Counted from the stretch's first letter, positions 36,658 through 48,554 are shown. The stretch: 64,000 bases of DNA from Sphingomonas sanguinis (GCF_019297835.1 NZ_CP079203.1:1523001-1587000), one strand, 5' to 3'. The notes: generated by a model from the letters alone, not told the origin. A program made the numbers and translations.

Positions 36658-36825
36658 GAGACCTCTTACTCCCTGTCGAGGCGGAAAAAGCGCCGATATC
36701 GGAACATTATGATCGGCGCCGTCCGCCTGAACCACGACTTGCGTTTACAAGATCATAAATCCGACAACCAAGATATACGCCATTCATCAACGCGACAGAT
36801 CGCGCCTGACACAGTTGAGGCAACC

Positions 36826-36847
36826 AGCTATCCTTTCGATAGCTTTT
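36826..36847 (+). terminator. Terminator-like hairpin just before the S41 peptidase start
   Basis: AGCTATC and GATAGCT form a seven-base stem over a CTTTC loop, followed by TTTT. It ends only 15 bases before the ATG, so it could be a short attenuator or could mask the ribosome site. Confidence 0.4.
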
Positions 36848-36862
36848 GGGTGGGGGATTTCG

Positions 36863-38308
36863 ATGAGCCGATTCGGACGTTTGGGCGCGGCGCTGGCGCT
36901 GAGTGCGACGCTGGCGGGCTGCGGCGGCGATGGCGGCAGCAGCAGCGCGATCGGATCGAATACCGGGGGCGGCAGCGGCGGCACCGCGACGGGTACGGTG
37001 GACGGCGCCTGCTCGCTGCGCAATCGCCAGAACTGGGTCTCGGCGCAGATGAACGAATGGTATCTCTTCCCGGATACCCTGCCCGCCTCGCTCGACCCTT
37101 CGGCCTATACGACGGTCAGCGACTATATCGACGCGCTGACCGCGACCGCGCGGGCGCAGCGCAAGGATCGGTATTTCACCTATCTGACGTCGATCAAGGA
37201 AGAGAACGCCTATTACAGCTCGGGCGATTCTGCCGGTTTCGGCTTTCGCCTGACGGTTGATTCGACCCAGTCGAAGCTGATGATCGCCGAATCCTTCGAA
37301 AGCGGCGCGGCGCTGGCGGCCGGGATCGACCGTGGGTCCGAGATTCGGGGCATCGGGACCAGCTCCACCAATATCCAGTCGATCGCCGACATCGTTCGCG
37401 CCGATCCCAATAACGGCCTGACCAACGCGCTCGGCCCCGACACCACCGGCACGACGCGCTATTTCCAGGTGGCCGACCCCTCGGGCAATGTGCGCGTCGT
37501 TTCCCTGACCAAATCGACTTATACGCTCCAGCCGGTGTCGCCCAATTACGGGACGCAGATCATCACCGATAACGGCCAGCGCTATGGCTATATCAACCTG
37601 CGCACCTTCATCAGCACCGCCGATCCGCAGCTGCGCGCCGCCTTCGCGACCTTCAAGCAGCAGGGCATCACCCAGGTCGTGGTCGATCTTCGCTATAATG
37701 GCGGCGGCAGCATCGATATCGCCGATCTGTTCAACAATCTGCTGGGCGGCAATCGCCAGACCTCGGACGTGATGGGCTATGTCGCCTTCCGCGCCAGCAA
37801 GGCGTCGAACAACGAGACGACCTATTTCACGCCGCAAGCCCAGTCGATCGTGCCGACCCGCCTCGCCTTTATCGGCACCGGCGGCACCGCCTCGGCCAGC
37901 GAACTCGTGCTCAACCGCACCCTGCCCTATATGGGCGCGAACACCGGGCTGATCGGCGCCAACACGTACGGCAAGCCGGTGGGCCAGATCGCGCGCGACA
38001 ATGCCCAGTGCGACGACCGGCTGCGCGTGATCGCCATCTCGCTTCAGAACGCCAACAAGCAGGGCGATTATTATAACGGCCTGGCAGGTATCGTGCCTGC
38101 CAGCTGCCGCGCCGGCGACGACCTGACCCGCAAGATGGGCGACCCGCAGGAAGCCTCGACCCGCGCCGCGCTCGACTTCCTCCAGGGCAAGAGCTGCACC
38201 CCGATCAGCGCGTCCGCCAGCGCACAGGCGGCCGGGACGGGACCGCGCAAGCTGCTCCAGCCCGACCGTCCCTCGGTCGCGCAACGCGACGTGCCCGGGT
38301 TGTATTGA
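36863..38308 (+). CDS. S41 (C-terminal processing type) lipoprotein peptidase
   Basis: A 481-residue envelope protease. The signal ends in a lipobox LAGC (Cys near residue 20), followed by a Gly/Ser-rich tether. A PDZ-like region covers about 115-215. The S41 catalytic core has VVVDLRYNGGGS, the Ser in GTASASE (about 342-347) and the Lys in TYGKPVG (near 371). The start at ATG 36863 has GGGGG upstream. A large palindromic repeat follows. Substrates are unknown. Confidence 0.9.
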   Translation: MSRFGRLGAALALSATLAGCGGDGGSSSAIGSNTGGGSGGTATGTVDGACSLRNRQNWVSAQMNEWYLFPDTLPASLDPSAYTTVSDYIDALTATARAQRKDRYFTYLTSIKEENAYYSSGDSAGFGFRLTVDSTQSKLMIAESFESGAALAAGIDRGSEIRGIGTSSTNIQSIADIVRADPNNGLTNALGPDTTGTTRYFQVADPSGNVRVVSLTKSTYTLQPVSPNYGTQIITDNGQRYGYINLRTFISTADPQLRAAFATFKQQGITQVVVDLRYNGGGSIDIADLFNNLLGGNRQTSDVMGYVAFRASKASNNETTYFTPQAQSIVPTRLAFIGTGGTASASELVLNRTLPYMGANTGLIGANTYGKPVGQIARDNAQCDDRLRVIAISLQNANKQGDYYNGLAGIVPASCRAGDDLTRKMGDPQEASTRAALDFLQGKSCTPISASASAQAAGTGPRKLLQPDRPSVAQRDVPGLY

Positions 38309-38315
38309 GGGGTCG

Positions 38316-38524
38316 CCCTTCCCTCGCCCCTCTTTGAGGGGAGAGGGTTGCGCAGACTTGGTCTTTGCGGGAGCAAAGGCCTAGTCGGAGCTGGGTGAGG
38401 GGAGCAGCGCTCGCCCAAGCGCGCGCGCGAGCCTTGGGCTCGCTCAACCCCTCACCCAAGCTGCGCTAGCCAGCAAAGCTGGCAAGCTCCGCTAACCCTC
38501 TCCCCTGTCCAGGGGAGAGGGAAG
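38316..38524. repeat. Large palindromic element, family D
   Basis: Outer arms (CCCTCGCCCCTCTTTGAGGG..AGAGGG and CCCTCTCCCC..CCAGGGGAGAGGG) enclose inner arms (AGCTGGGTGAGGGG and CCCCTCACCCAAGCT) and a GCGCGCGC-rich centre. The whole can fold into one long branched hairpin between convergent genes. Confidence 0.8.
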
Positions 38525-38530
38525 TCTTTC

Positions 38531-39355
38531 TTACAGCCGCGTCGTGCCCGCATAGGCGAACAGCGCGTCGCCGTCCGACGACAGGGTGACCGTCTCTTCG
38601 CCGGTCACGGTCAGGCACTGGCCCGCGTGGAACGCCACACCCGCGACCTCTCCCGATCCGGTGATCGGGATCAGCCACGCCGTCCGCCCCTCCGGCAGAG
38701 CGACCGGATGCTCACCCGCGGCCCAGCGTTCGAGCACGAATTTCGGCCCTTCGACCAGAATGTCGCGCCCCTCGCCTGCCGGTCCCGGCGAAACGATCGG
38801 CTGATACGGGGTCAGATGCGCGACATCGACGCCGTCTTCCAGATGCAGCTCGCGGTCGCTGCCATAGTCATAGAGGCGATAGGTGGTTTCGCTGTTCTGC
38901 TGCACCTCGATCACGGTCAGTCCGGCGCCGATCGCATGGATCGTGCCCGAAGGAGCGTAATAGAAATCGCCCTCCTTCACCGGCACCCAGTCGAGATCCG
39001 CCTCGACCGAGCCGTCCCGCGCGTCGGCGCGCAGCTGTTCTTTGGTCATCGGCGCCTTCGGGCCCAGCGCGATGGTCGAATCGGGCTCGGCGGTCAGGAT
39101 CGTCCAGCACTCGTCCTTGCCGCGCGGCAGGCCACGGGCCTGGGCCTGCTCGTCGTCGGGGTGGACCTGTACCGACAGCTTCTCGCTGGTGAACAGATAT
39201 TTGATGAGCAGGTCGGGCGAAGTGTCGCCCGGCTCCTGGAACCACACCTCACCCACAGGCGCGCCGCCCGGTGCGACATCCTCGAACCCCGGATACAGCT
39301 TGTGGCGGCCCCAGGGCTTTTCGACGCGGTGGGTATGGAGCATCGTGGCGGGCAT
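38531..39355 (-). CDS. Class I mannose-6-phosphate isomerase
   Basis: A 274-residue zinc-dependent cupin-type isomerase that interconverts mannose-6-phosphate and fructose-6-phosphate, supplying mannose for polysaccharides. Metal-ligand segments are SVQVHPDDEQA and the GTIHAIGAG motif, followed by EVQQNSETTYRLYDYG. It belongs to the short type I class. An AAGGA site about ten bases before ATG 39355 decides the start; MLHTH four codons later is the alternative. It lies among envelope genes. Confidence 0.88.
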   Translation of the reverse strand: MPATMLHTHRVEKPWGRHKLYPGFEDVAPGGAPVGEVWFQEPGDTSPDLLIKYLFTSEKLSVQVHPDDEQAQARGLPRGKDECWTILTAEPDSTIALGPKAPMTKEQLRADARDGSVEADLDWVPVKEGDFYYAPSGTIHAIGAGLTVIEVQQNSETTYRLYDYGSDRELHLEDGVDVAHLTPYQPIVSPGPAGEGRDILVEGPKFVLERWAAGEHPVALPEGRTAWLIPITGSGEVAGVAFHAGQCLTVTGEETVTLSSDGDALFAYAGTTRL

Positions 39356-39549
39356 GGTCGTTCGATTCCTTCCGATCGGGCGACGGCAGAACCGTCGGGG
39401 CAAGGGCGGCGTTCCGTGTCGCCCGGCGCATCCCAATCCCATGCCGCGAGCGCTACCGGAATGGCAAGTCGTCTATCATTGGGACCTATCGTTACGGTTG
39501 TGCGGGAAGGACTGTTCCCCGCCCCAATGCTGCGCTAAGGACATGCGCG

Positions 39550-40485
39550 ATGCGTAACCCCCGTTCCCGTGCGCTGTCGCTGGCGCTGATCGCCGCTTTG
39601 GCCTTTCCGATCGCGGGTTGCGCCCGCAACCGTAACCGCACCGACCTGCCTTATGTCGCGCGCGACGTCGGCACGCTGTACACGGCCGCCAAAAACCGGC
39701 TGGACCAGCACCGCTATAAGGAGGCCGCGCTGCTGTTCGACGAGGTGGAGCGTCAGCACCCCTATTCGATCTGGGCCCGCCGCGCGCAGCTGATGAGCGC
39801 GTTCAGCTATTATCTGGGCCGCGACTATACCCAGTCGATCCAGTCGGCGCAGCGCTTCATCTCGGTCCACCCCGGCAACCGCGACGCGCCCTATGCCTAT
39901 TATCTCATCGCGCTCGGCTATTACGAGCAGATCCAGGACGTCACCCGCGACCAGAAGATCACGCGTCAGGCGCTCGATGCGCTGGGCGAGTTGATGCGCC
40001 GCTATCCCAACAGCCGCTACGCCGCCGATGCGCGGTTGAAGGTCGATCTGGTCAACGATCACCTGGCGGGCAAGGAGATGGAGATCGGCCGCTTCTACGA
40101 GGATCGCCATCAGTGGCTGGCCGCGTCGATGCGTTTCCGCACCGTCGTCGACAAGTATCAGACGACCAGCCACACGCCGGAGGCGCTGATGCGTCTGGTC
40201 GAGACCTATCTGGCGCTGGGTGTACGCCCGGAGGCCGAGCGCTCCGCCGCCGTGCTGGGCGCCAATTATCCGGGCAGCGACTGGTATAATCGCGCCTACA
40301 AGCTGATGCGCGAATATCCGGTGCAGCCGATCCCCGCGATCCAGCCGGGCCAGCCCGTGGTGCCGACCGGCACGCCGGGTTCGGTCAATATCGGCCTGCC
40401 GGGCGGCGGCAACACCGCCACGCCGAGCGCGGCCGCACCGGGCCGCCCGACGCCGACCGGTAACAACAGCTCGCCGACGGGCTGA
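39550..40485 (+). CDS. bamD: Outer membrane assembly factor BamD
   Basis: A 311-residue outer-membrane lipoprotein of the BAM complex, which folds beta-barrel proteins. The lipobox IAGC gives an acylated Cys near residue 24. TPR-like helices cover about residues 38-255 (LDQHRYKEAALLFDEVERQHPY and following). The last 55 residues are a low-complexity tail rich in Pro, Gly, Thr and Asn, longer than in E. coli BamD. It precedes recN, as in many alphaproteobacteria. Confidence 0.94.
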   Translation: MRNPRSRALSLALIAALAFPIAGCARNRNRTDLPYVARDVGTLYTAAKNRLDQHRYKEAALLFDEVERQHPYSIWARRAQLMSAFSYYLGRDYTQSIQSAQRFISVHPGNRDAPYAYYLIALGYYEQIQDVTRDQKITRQALDALGELMRRYPNSRYAADARLKVDLVNDHLAGKEMEIGRFYEDRHQWLAASMRFRTVVDKYQTTSHTPEALMRLVETYLALGVRPEAERSAAVLGANYPGSDWYNRAYKLMREYPVQPIPAIQPGQPVVPTGTPGSVNIGLPGGGNTATPSAAAPGRPTPTGNNSSPTG

Positions 40486-40500
40486 GTCACGCTTGATATT

Positions 40501-40618
40501 CCTCCCCTGGAAGGGGAGGTGGCAGGCCGCAGGCCTGATGGAGAGGTGTCCCGCTATCGAGAGGGGGACACCCCTCCGACGCGCGGGCGCGCCACCTCCC
40601 CTTGCAGGGGAGGAATAG
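40501..40618. repeat. Palindromic intergenic repeat, family A
   Basis: Outer arms CCTCCCCTGGAAGGGGAGG and CCTCCCCTTGCAGGGGAGG, with the inner GGCAGGCC..GGCCTGAT and GGGGGACACCCCTCC. It is very close to the copies at 2836 and 63421. It separates bamD from recN. Confidence 0.9.
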
Positions 40619-40628
40619 ATGCACTCCC

Positions 40629-40643
40629 GAACAAATCGGGATC
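40629..40643 (+). promoter_or_regulatory. Candidate LexA (SOS) operator before recN
   Basis: GAAC, seven bases, then GATC matches the alphaproteobacterial direct-repeat SOS box (GAAC-N7-GAAC or its complement) at seven of eight positions. It lies 54 bases before the recN start, a gene often under LexA control. One mismatch keeps the confidence low. Confidence 0.35.
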
Positions 40644-40696
40644 ATTTTTCCTGCGGGGGATAACATCGGCCCGCGTTTCGCTTTATATCGCGCGCC

Positions 40697-42358
40697 ATGC
40701 TGACCGCGTTGTCCATTCGTGATGTCGTCCTGATCGAGGCGCTGGACCTGGATTTCGGCCGGGGCCTGGGCGTCCTGACCGGCGAGACGGGAGCGGGCAA
40801 GTCGATTCTGCTCGACGCGCTGGGGCTGGCACTGGGCGGGCGCGGCGATAGCGGGCTGGTCCGCCACGGCGCAGGCCAGGCCATCGTCACCGCCAGCTTC
40901 GAGGCGCCCGCCCCCGACAGCCGCCTCGCCTCCATCCTCGACGAGGCCGGGATCGAAATCGAGCCGGGCGAGCCGCTGATCGTGCGCCGTCAGGTCAAGG
41001 CCGATGGCGGCAGTCGGGGCTTCGTCAACAGCCAGCCCGCCTCCGCCGCGCTCCTCCGCGAGATCGCGCCCTTCCTGGTCGAAATCCACGGCCAGCACGA
41101 CGATCGCGGCCTGCTGAACCCGCGCGGGCACCGGATGATGCTCGACAGCTTCGGGCGAATCGACACCGGCGCGGTCGCCGCCGCCTGGGCCCGGTATCGC
41201 GAAGCCGAAGCCGCGCTGACCGCCGCGCGTGAGGAGATCGAGACGGCGGCACGCGACCGCGAATGGCTGGAACATGCCGTCGCCGAGCTGACCAAGCTCG
41301 CCCCCGAACCCGGCGAGGAAGAGGCGCTGGCCGACCGTCGTCGCACCATGCAGCGATCGGAAAAGATCGCGGGCGAGCTGGGGGCGATCGACGAACATCT
41401 GCAAGGGTCGGACGGCGCACTGGCGGGCCTGCGCCAGGCCGCGCGCGTGCTGGAGCGGATCGGCGAGGATCACCCCGCGCTCGCCGAGGCGCTGGCCGCG
41501 ATCGACCGTGCGGTGATCGAAGCATCGCTGGCCGAGGAGCGGCTGATCGAAGCGCAGCGCGAACTCGCCTATGATCCGCGCGCGCTGGAGGAAGACGAGG
41601 CCCGACTGTTCGAGCTGCGCGGCATGGCGCGCAAGCACCGGGTCCAGCCCGACGACCTCGCCGAGCTGACCGAGCAGTTGCGTGGACGGCTGGAACGGCT
41701 GGACGCAGGCGAGGAAGGCATTGGGCGGCTGGAGGCAGCGGTCTCGACCGCGCGTGCGGCCTATGACAAAACGGCCGAGAAGGTCACCGCCGCCCGCACC
41801 GCCGCCGCCGAACGACTGGACAAGGCGGTGAAGGGCGAACTGGCCCCGTTGAAGCTGGATGCCGCGCGCTTCCGCACCATCGTCGCAGCCCTCGAGCCAT
41901 CAGGCTGGTCGGCGGCGGGCAAAGACCGGGTGGAGTTCGAGATTTCGACCAACCCCGGCGCCCCCTTCGCGCCGCTGATGAAAATCGCCAGCGGCGGCGA
42001 ATTGTCGCGCTTCATCCTGGCGCTGAAGGTCGCGCTGGCCGAGGAAGGCGGCGCGACAACGATGATCTTCGACGAGATCGATCGGGGCGTCGGCGGCGCG
42101 GTCGCCTCCGCGATCGGCGACCGGCTCCACCGGCTGGCGGGGCGCACCCAGTTACTGGTCGTAACCCACAGCCCGCAGGTGGCGGCGCGCGGCGCGGCGC
42201 ATCTGCTGATCGCCAAGAGCCATGACGGCACCGTCACCCGCACCGGCGTCCGCGCGCTGAGCGACCGGGAACGCCGCGAGGAGATCGCGCGGATGTTGTC
42301 GGGTGCCACCATCACCGACGAAGCGCGCGCCCAGGCCGACCGGCTGCTGGAATCGTGA
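40697..42358 (+). CDS. recN: DNA repair protein RecN
   Basis: A 553-residue SMC-like ATPase for double-strand break repair. Walker A GETGAGKS is at about residues 29-36, two coiled-coil arms lie between (about 150-370), and the C-terminal SGGELSRF signature and FDEIDRGVGG Walker B follow. The start has no strong ribosome site. It lies downstream of bamD but is separated by a family A repeat. Confidence 0.95.
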   Translation: MLTALSIRDVVLIEALDLDFGRGLGVLTGETGAGKSILLDALGLALGGRGDSGLVRHGAGQAIVTASFEAPAPDSRLASILDEAGIEIEPGEPLIVRRQVKADGGSRGFVNSQPASAALLREIAPFLVEIHGQHDDRGLLNPRGHRMMLDSFGRIDTGAVAAAWARYREAEAALTAAREEIETAARDREWLEHAVAELTKLAPEPGEEEALADRRRTMQRSEKIAGELGAIDEHLQGSDGALAGLRQAARVLERIGEDHPALAEALAAIDRAVIEASLAEERLIEAQRELAYDPRALEEDEARLFELRGMARKHRVQPDDLAELTEQLRGRLERLDAGEEGIGRLEAAVSTARAAYDKTAEKVTAARTAAAERLDKAVKGELAPLKLDAARFRTIVAALEPSGWSAAGKDRVEFEISTNPGAPFAPLMKIASGGELSRFILALKVALAEEGGATTMIFDEIDRGVGGAVASAIGDRLHRLAGRTQLLVVTHSPQVAARGAAHLLIAKSHDGTVTRTGVRALSDRERREEIARMLSGATITDEARAQADRLLES

Positions 42359-42448
42359 CGGATTTTCGTAGAAAATTATTTTATATCTGATAAAGTCAGC
42401 GGCGACTGGGGATGTTGGGCTGTCCCCTGAACGTGATGGACCCATCGG

Positions 42449-42652
42449 ATGCCGAACAATTTCGCCTCTGCCGCTCCGACCGTCGATACAAACGATATGA
42501 GTGCCTTGGTCGCGAGCCTTCGGTCCTGCCTGACGCTGGCCGACAAGCTCGACCTGCCGATGGTCGCGATCCATATCGAACAAGCATCCAGCTGGATGAC
42601 GGACCACGGCCTCGCCCCGGAAAGCCCGCGCCCGGCGGACCAGCTCGCCTGA
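42449..42652 (+). CDS. Small conserved-looking protein, 67 aa
   Basis: A 67-residue hypothetical protein between recN and ligA. Its third codon positions are strongly G/C, as in its neighbours, and the central part (LRSCLTLADKLDLPMVAIHIEQASSWM) looks like two amphipathic helices. The open frame ends 65 bases before the ligA start. A second ATG at 42497 would give a 51-residue form. No family is recognised. Confidence 0.6.
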   Translation: MPNNFASAAPTVDTNDMSALVASLRSCLTLADKLDLPMVAIHIEQASSWMTDHGLAPESPRPADQLA

Positions 42653-42684
42653 CGATAGCCACTGCGTTTCGCGCAACGGCTTGA

Positions 42685-44862
<2,178 letters not shown>

Positions 44863-45178
44863 GCACGGTGGAATCGCGACTCCCCCGTCACGATTTCGGT
44901 CTGGCTGGTTACGCCCCGGCGGGGTTCACGCCCCGCCTAAAGCCACCGAACCGCGCAAGCGATGCGAAAATTTCGACGTCGAATGAAGGCCATACGACTG
45001 TTATCGCTCCCATAACCGTTGCCAAACTGCAACGCCCTCCAACGGAGTGAAAGCCCCCCTGTCCCCGCCCCGTTCTTTGTAACATAACGGCAATGTTCGT
45101 AGCGCAGGGCACGCTCAACCGAGCCGCACAAGCGGCCGGAACGCGCCGCTTCGCGCGCGAAAAGGGGACCTATAACTC
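44863..45178 (+). other. Intergenic region before the TonB receptor
   Basis: This 316-base gap has no credible gene. It holds a hairpin GGCGGGG-TTCA-CGCCCCGCC-like near 44918-44938 that may end ligA transcription, although no T tract follows. The A+T-richer centre (about 44960-45030) is the likely promoter area, but no clear -35/-10 pair was found. GGGGAC lies nine bases before the receptor ATG. Confidence 0.4.
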
Positions 45179-48100
45179 ATGCGTAATTCGCTTTTCCTGG
45201 GCGCGGCTGTCATCGCGCTCGCCATTCCGGCGGCGGCTGCCGCACAGGAAACGACGTCGTCGATCCGCGGCAACGTGACCGCCAACGGCGCGCCGGTCGC
45301 CGGCGCGACGGTCACCATCGTCAACGTTCCCTCGGGCACCACGACCTCGACGGTTTCGGGTGCGGACGGTTCGTTCTCGTCGACCGGCCTACGCGTCGGC
45401 GGACCTTTCACCGTCACCGTCTCGGCTCCCGGCTATCCGGAAACCCGCGTCACGGACATCTTCACCGTGACCAGCCTTCCCTATGAACTGCCGGTCGAGT
45501 TGGCCGCTGAGGGACAGACGGGCGGCGACATCGTCGTCACGGCCTCGTCGATCGTGGGCGCGGGCAGCAAGAGCCTGGGTCCGGTCACCGTGCTGACCGC
45601 CGCCGACATCGCCAAGGTGGCCAGCGTCAATCGCGACATCCGCGATCTGATGCGCCGCGATCCCTTCGCACGCCTCGACTATGCTTCGGGTTCGGGCCGC
45701 GCCGTCTCGTTCGCCGGTCAGAATGCGCGCTTCAACCGCTTCTCGGTGGACGGCGTGCCGATCACCGACAATTTCGGCCTCAACCCGGATGGCCTGCCGA
45801 CCCGCCGCAGCCCCGTGCCGCTGGACGCCATCGGCCAGTTCCAGACCAAGGTCGCGCCCTATGATGTGCGCGAAGGCAATTTCCAGGGCGGCGCAATCAA
45901 CGCCATCCTGAAGTCGGGCACCAACGAATTCCACGGCACCGGCTTCTATTCCTATTCGTCGAACAAGCTGACCGGCAACGAGACCAAGGCGGGTCCGGGC
46001 GTCCCCACCGGCCGCGTCAACCTGCCCAAGTTCAAGATCGAGAATTTCGGCGCCGAACTCTCGGGACCGATCATCAAGGACAAGCTGTTCTTCATGGTCG
46101 CCGGTGAGCGTATTCGTGCGGGCACTCCGATCGTCGAGGGCACCGTTGAGAACAACGCCGGTACGGTCATCCCGAACGTCGGCGATACCGGCGGCCTGCT
46201 GACCAACGCGACGGTCAATCAGATCACCTCGATCGCGCAGTCCCGGTACAATTACAATGCGGGCGGTGTCCTGAACAACTCGCAGGACAGCGACGACCGC
46301 CTGACCGCCCGCCTGGACGCCAACCTGTCCGATACGCAGCGCGCGTCGTTGACCTATCTGTATACCAAGGATTCGATCCGCTATAACCAGAACGCCTCGG
46401 TCACCGCGCCGAGCCTGGGTCTAGAATCGAACGGTTATATCGGTAGCAACCGCCTGCACACCGGCGTGTTCCAGCTGAACAGCGACTGGTCGGACGATTT
46501 CTCGACCGAATTCCGTGCCTTCTACAAGGATTACAAGCGCGGTCAGGACCCGGTTCTGGGTCGCGGCTTCGCCCAGTTCCAGGTTTGCTCGGCGCCGACC
46601 TCGGACCGTTCCAACCCCGGTTCGGCGGGTGCCAACGCCTCTACGACCTGCGCGCCCGGCTATGCTTCGGTCTATCTCGGCCCGGACGTTTCGCGTCAGT
46701 CCAACTCGCTTACCAGCCGCACCTATGGCGGCTTGCTGCAGGGTCGCCTGAATCGCGACAATCATGACCTGCGCATCTTCGCTGATTTCCAGGACACGAA
46801 GATCGAGAACGTCTTCCTGCAGCGTACGGCGGGCGATTATTATTTCGACTCGATCGCCGACTTCCAGGCGGGCAATGCCCAGCGCCTGCGCTACGGTAAC
46901 GCCGTGCCGAGCCTGAACCCGGTCGATGCGGCCGCGCGTTTCCGCTACCAGTCCTATGCGTTCGGCATTCAGGACAATTGGCGGATCACCGACTGGTTCA
47001 GCCTGGACTATGGCATCCGCTACGACATGTATGGCGGTCATAGCCGTCCGGCGTTCAACCAGGCGTTCTTCAACCGCCTCGGCTATGCGAACACCGCCTA
47101 TATCAGCGGTCGCGGCATCGCCCAGCCGCGTATCGGCTTCGACCTGCGTCCCACCAAGGACCTGTCGATCCGTGGCGGCGTCGGCATCTTCTCGGGCGGT
47201 TCGCCCGACGTCTATGTCTCGAACAGCTTCTCGAACACCGGCTTCCTGTCGAACGCGATCGACATTCGTCAGAACAACGATGGTTCCTATTCGGGCACCG
47301 GCCTGCCGGCGGGCGTCGGCGCCGCCGCACTGACCAACGTCAACGGAACGCAGATTCCGGGTGTCGTGAACAACTATCTGAATGCGGGCACGATCTCGGC
47401 GACCTCGCCGACCAACGCGCTCAGCCCCAACTTCAAGCTGCCCTCGCAGTGGCGTTCGACTCTGTCGTTCGACTATGCGCCGGACGCGCTGCCGGGCTTC
47501 AACTTCGGTGCCGACTTCTTCTACTCGAAGGTGCGCAACCAGGTGTTCTTCACCGATGCGCGCGTCGTGCCGACCGCACTGCGTACGCCCGATGGCCGCG
47601 TGCGCTATGCATCGCTTACCTCGTTCACCGATACCAATTCGGACCTGATCCTGACCAACACGACCCGTGGCCGCAGCTATATCGCGGTCGCCCGTGTGGA
47701 TAAGACGTTCGATCTGGGCCTGAACCTGGGCGCCAGCTTCACCTATCAGGACATCAAGGACCAGGCCCCGGCCACCTCGTCGACCGCCAGCTCCAACTAT
47801 GGCAACGGCGCGTTCCTCGATCCCAACGGGGCGGCGTACGGCATCTCGAACGAGCAGGTGAAGTACAACATCAAGTACAACCTGACCTTCGAGCGCGCGT
47901 TCTTCGGTGACTACAAGACCACCTTCGCGCTGTTCGGTGAAACCCGCATCGGCCGTCCGTATAGCTGGACCATGCAGGACGCCTCGAACCAGCGCAGCCC
48001 GGTCTTCGGGACGATCGGCTCAAGCAGCCGTTATCTGCTGTACGTGCCGACCGGTCTGGACGATGCGCGCGTGTCGTATGACAGCACTGCGACGCGTGAC

Positions 48101-48526
48101 ACCTTCAATGCGCTGATCAACGCCACCGGCCTGGACAAGTATCGTGGTCAGATCGCGCCGCGCAACGCGTTCAACTCGAAGTGGTTCACGAAGATCGACC
48201 TTCACTTGGCGCAGGAAGTTCCCACGGGTCTGGGTGCCTCGCGCATTCAGGTCTTCATGGATATCGAGAATTTCGCGAACCTGCTCAACAAGAACTGGGG
48301 CCAGCTGCGTCAGTACAGCTTCCCCTACACGCAGGCGGCTGTGCGCGTGCAGTGCCTGACCGCACCGGTCGCGACCGGCACGGCGGCGGGTTCGGCGGTG
48401 GCCACCACCTCGAGCCAGGCTTGCGCCCAGTATCGTTACCTGGCGCCGAACTCGACGCCGACCGACACGATCTCGTCGCAGGAGTCGCTCTACCAGATCC
48501 GCATCGGCGCGCGCTTCAGCTTCTAA
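45179..48526 (+). CDS. Oar-like TonB-dependent receptor with carboxypeptidase-regulatory domain
   Basis: A 1115-residue outer-membrane receptor. The signal peptide ends PAAAAAQ (about residue 23). A carboxypeptidase-regulatory-like Ig domain covers about 26-105, the plug about 120-240 (FNRFSVDGVPI), and the rest is a beta-barrel ending in the aromatic GARFSF. Oar-like proteins import or export large substrates, but no ligand can be named here. A strong terminator follows. The histidine kinase gene starts 104 bases after the stop. Confidence 0.93.
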   Translation: MRNSLFLGAAVIALAIPAAAAAQETTSSIRGNVTANGAPVAGATVTIVNVPSGTTTSTVSGADGSFSSTGLRVGGPFTVTVSAPGYPETRVTDIFTVTSLPYELPVELAAEGQTGGDIVVTASSIVGAGSKSLGPVTVLTAADIAKVASVNRDIRDLMRRDPFARLDYASGSGRAVSFAGQNARFNRFSVDGVPITDNFGLNPDGLPTRRSPVPLDAIGQFQTKVAPYDVREGNFQGGAINAILKSGTNEFHGTGFYSYSSNKLTGNETKAGPGVPTGRVNLPKFKIENFGAELSGPIIKDKLFFMVAGERIRAGTPIVEGTVENNAGTVIPNVGDTGGLLTNATVNQITSIAQSRYNYNAGGVLNNSQDSDDRLTARLDANLSDTQRASLTYLYTKDSIRYNQNASVTAPSLGLESNGYIGSNRLHTGVFQLNSDWSDDFSTEFRAFYKDYKRGQDPVLGRGFAQFQVCSAPTSDRSNPGSAGANASTTCAPGYASVYLGPDVSRQSNSLTSRTYGGLLQGRLNRDNHDLRIFADFQDTKIENVFLQRTAGDYYFDSIADFQAGNAQRLRYGNAVPSLNPVDAAARFRYQSYAFGIQDNWRITDWFSLDYGIRYDMYGGHSRPAFNQAFFNRLGYANTAYISGRGIAQPRIGFDLRPTKDLSIRGGVGIFSGGSPDVYVSNSFSNTGFLSNAIDIRQNNDGSYSGTGLPAGVGAAALTNVNGTQIPGVVNNYLNAGTISATSPTNALSPNFKLPSQWRSTLSFDYAPDALPGFNFGADFFYSKVRNQVFFTDARVVPTALRTPDGRVRYASLTSFTDTNSDLILTNTTRGRSYIAVARVDKTFDLGLNLGASFTYQDIKDQAPATSSTASSNYGNGAFLDPNGAAYGISNEQVKYNIKYNLTFERAFFGDYKTTFALFGETRIGRPYSWTMQDASNQRSPVFGTIGSSSRYLLYVPTGLDDARVSYDSTATRDTFNALINATGLDKYRGQIAPRNAFNSKWFTKIDLHLAQEVPTGLGASRIQVFMDIENFANLLNKNWGQLRQYSFPYTQAAVRVQCLTAPVATGTAAGSAVATTSSQACAQYRYLAPNSTPTDTISSQESLYQIRIGARFSF

Positions 48527-48554
48527 GCTGACGCGTCCGGCGACGGACATTCCG

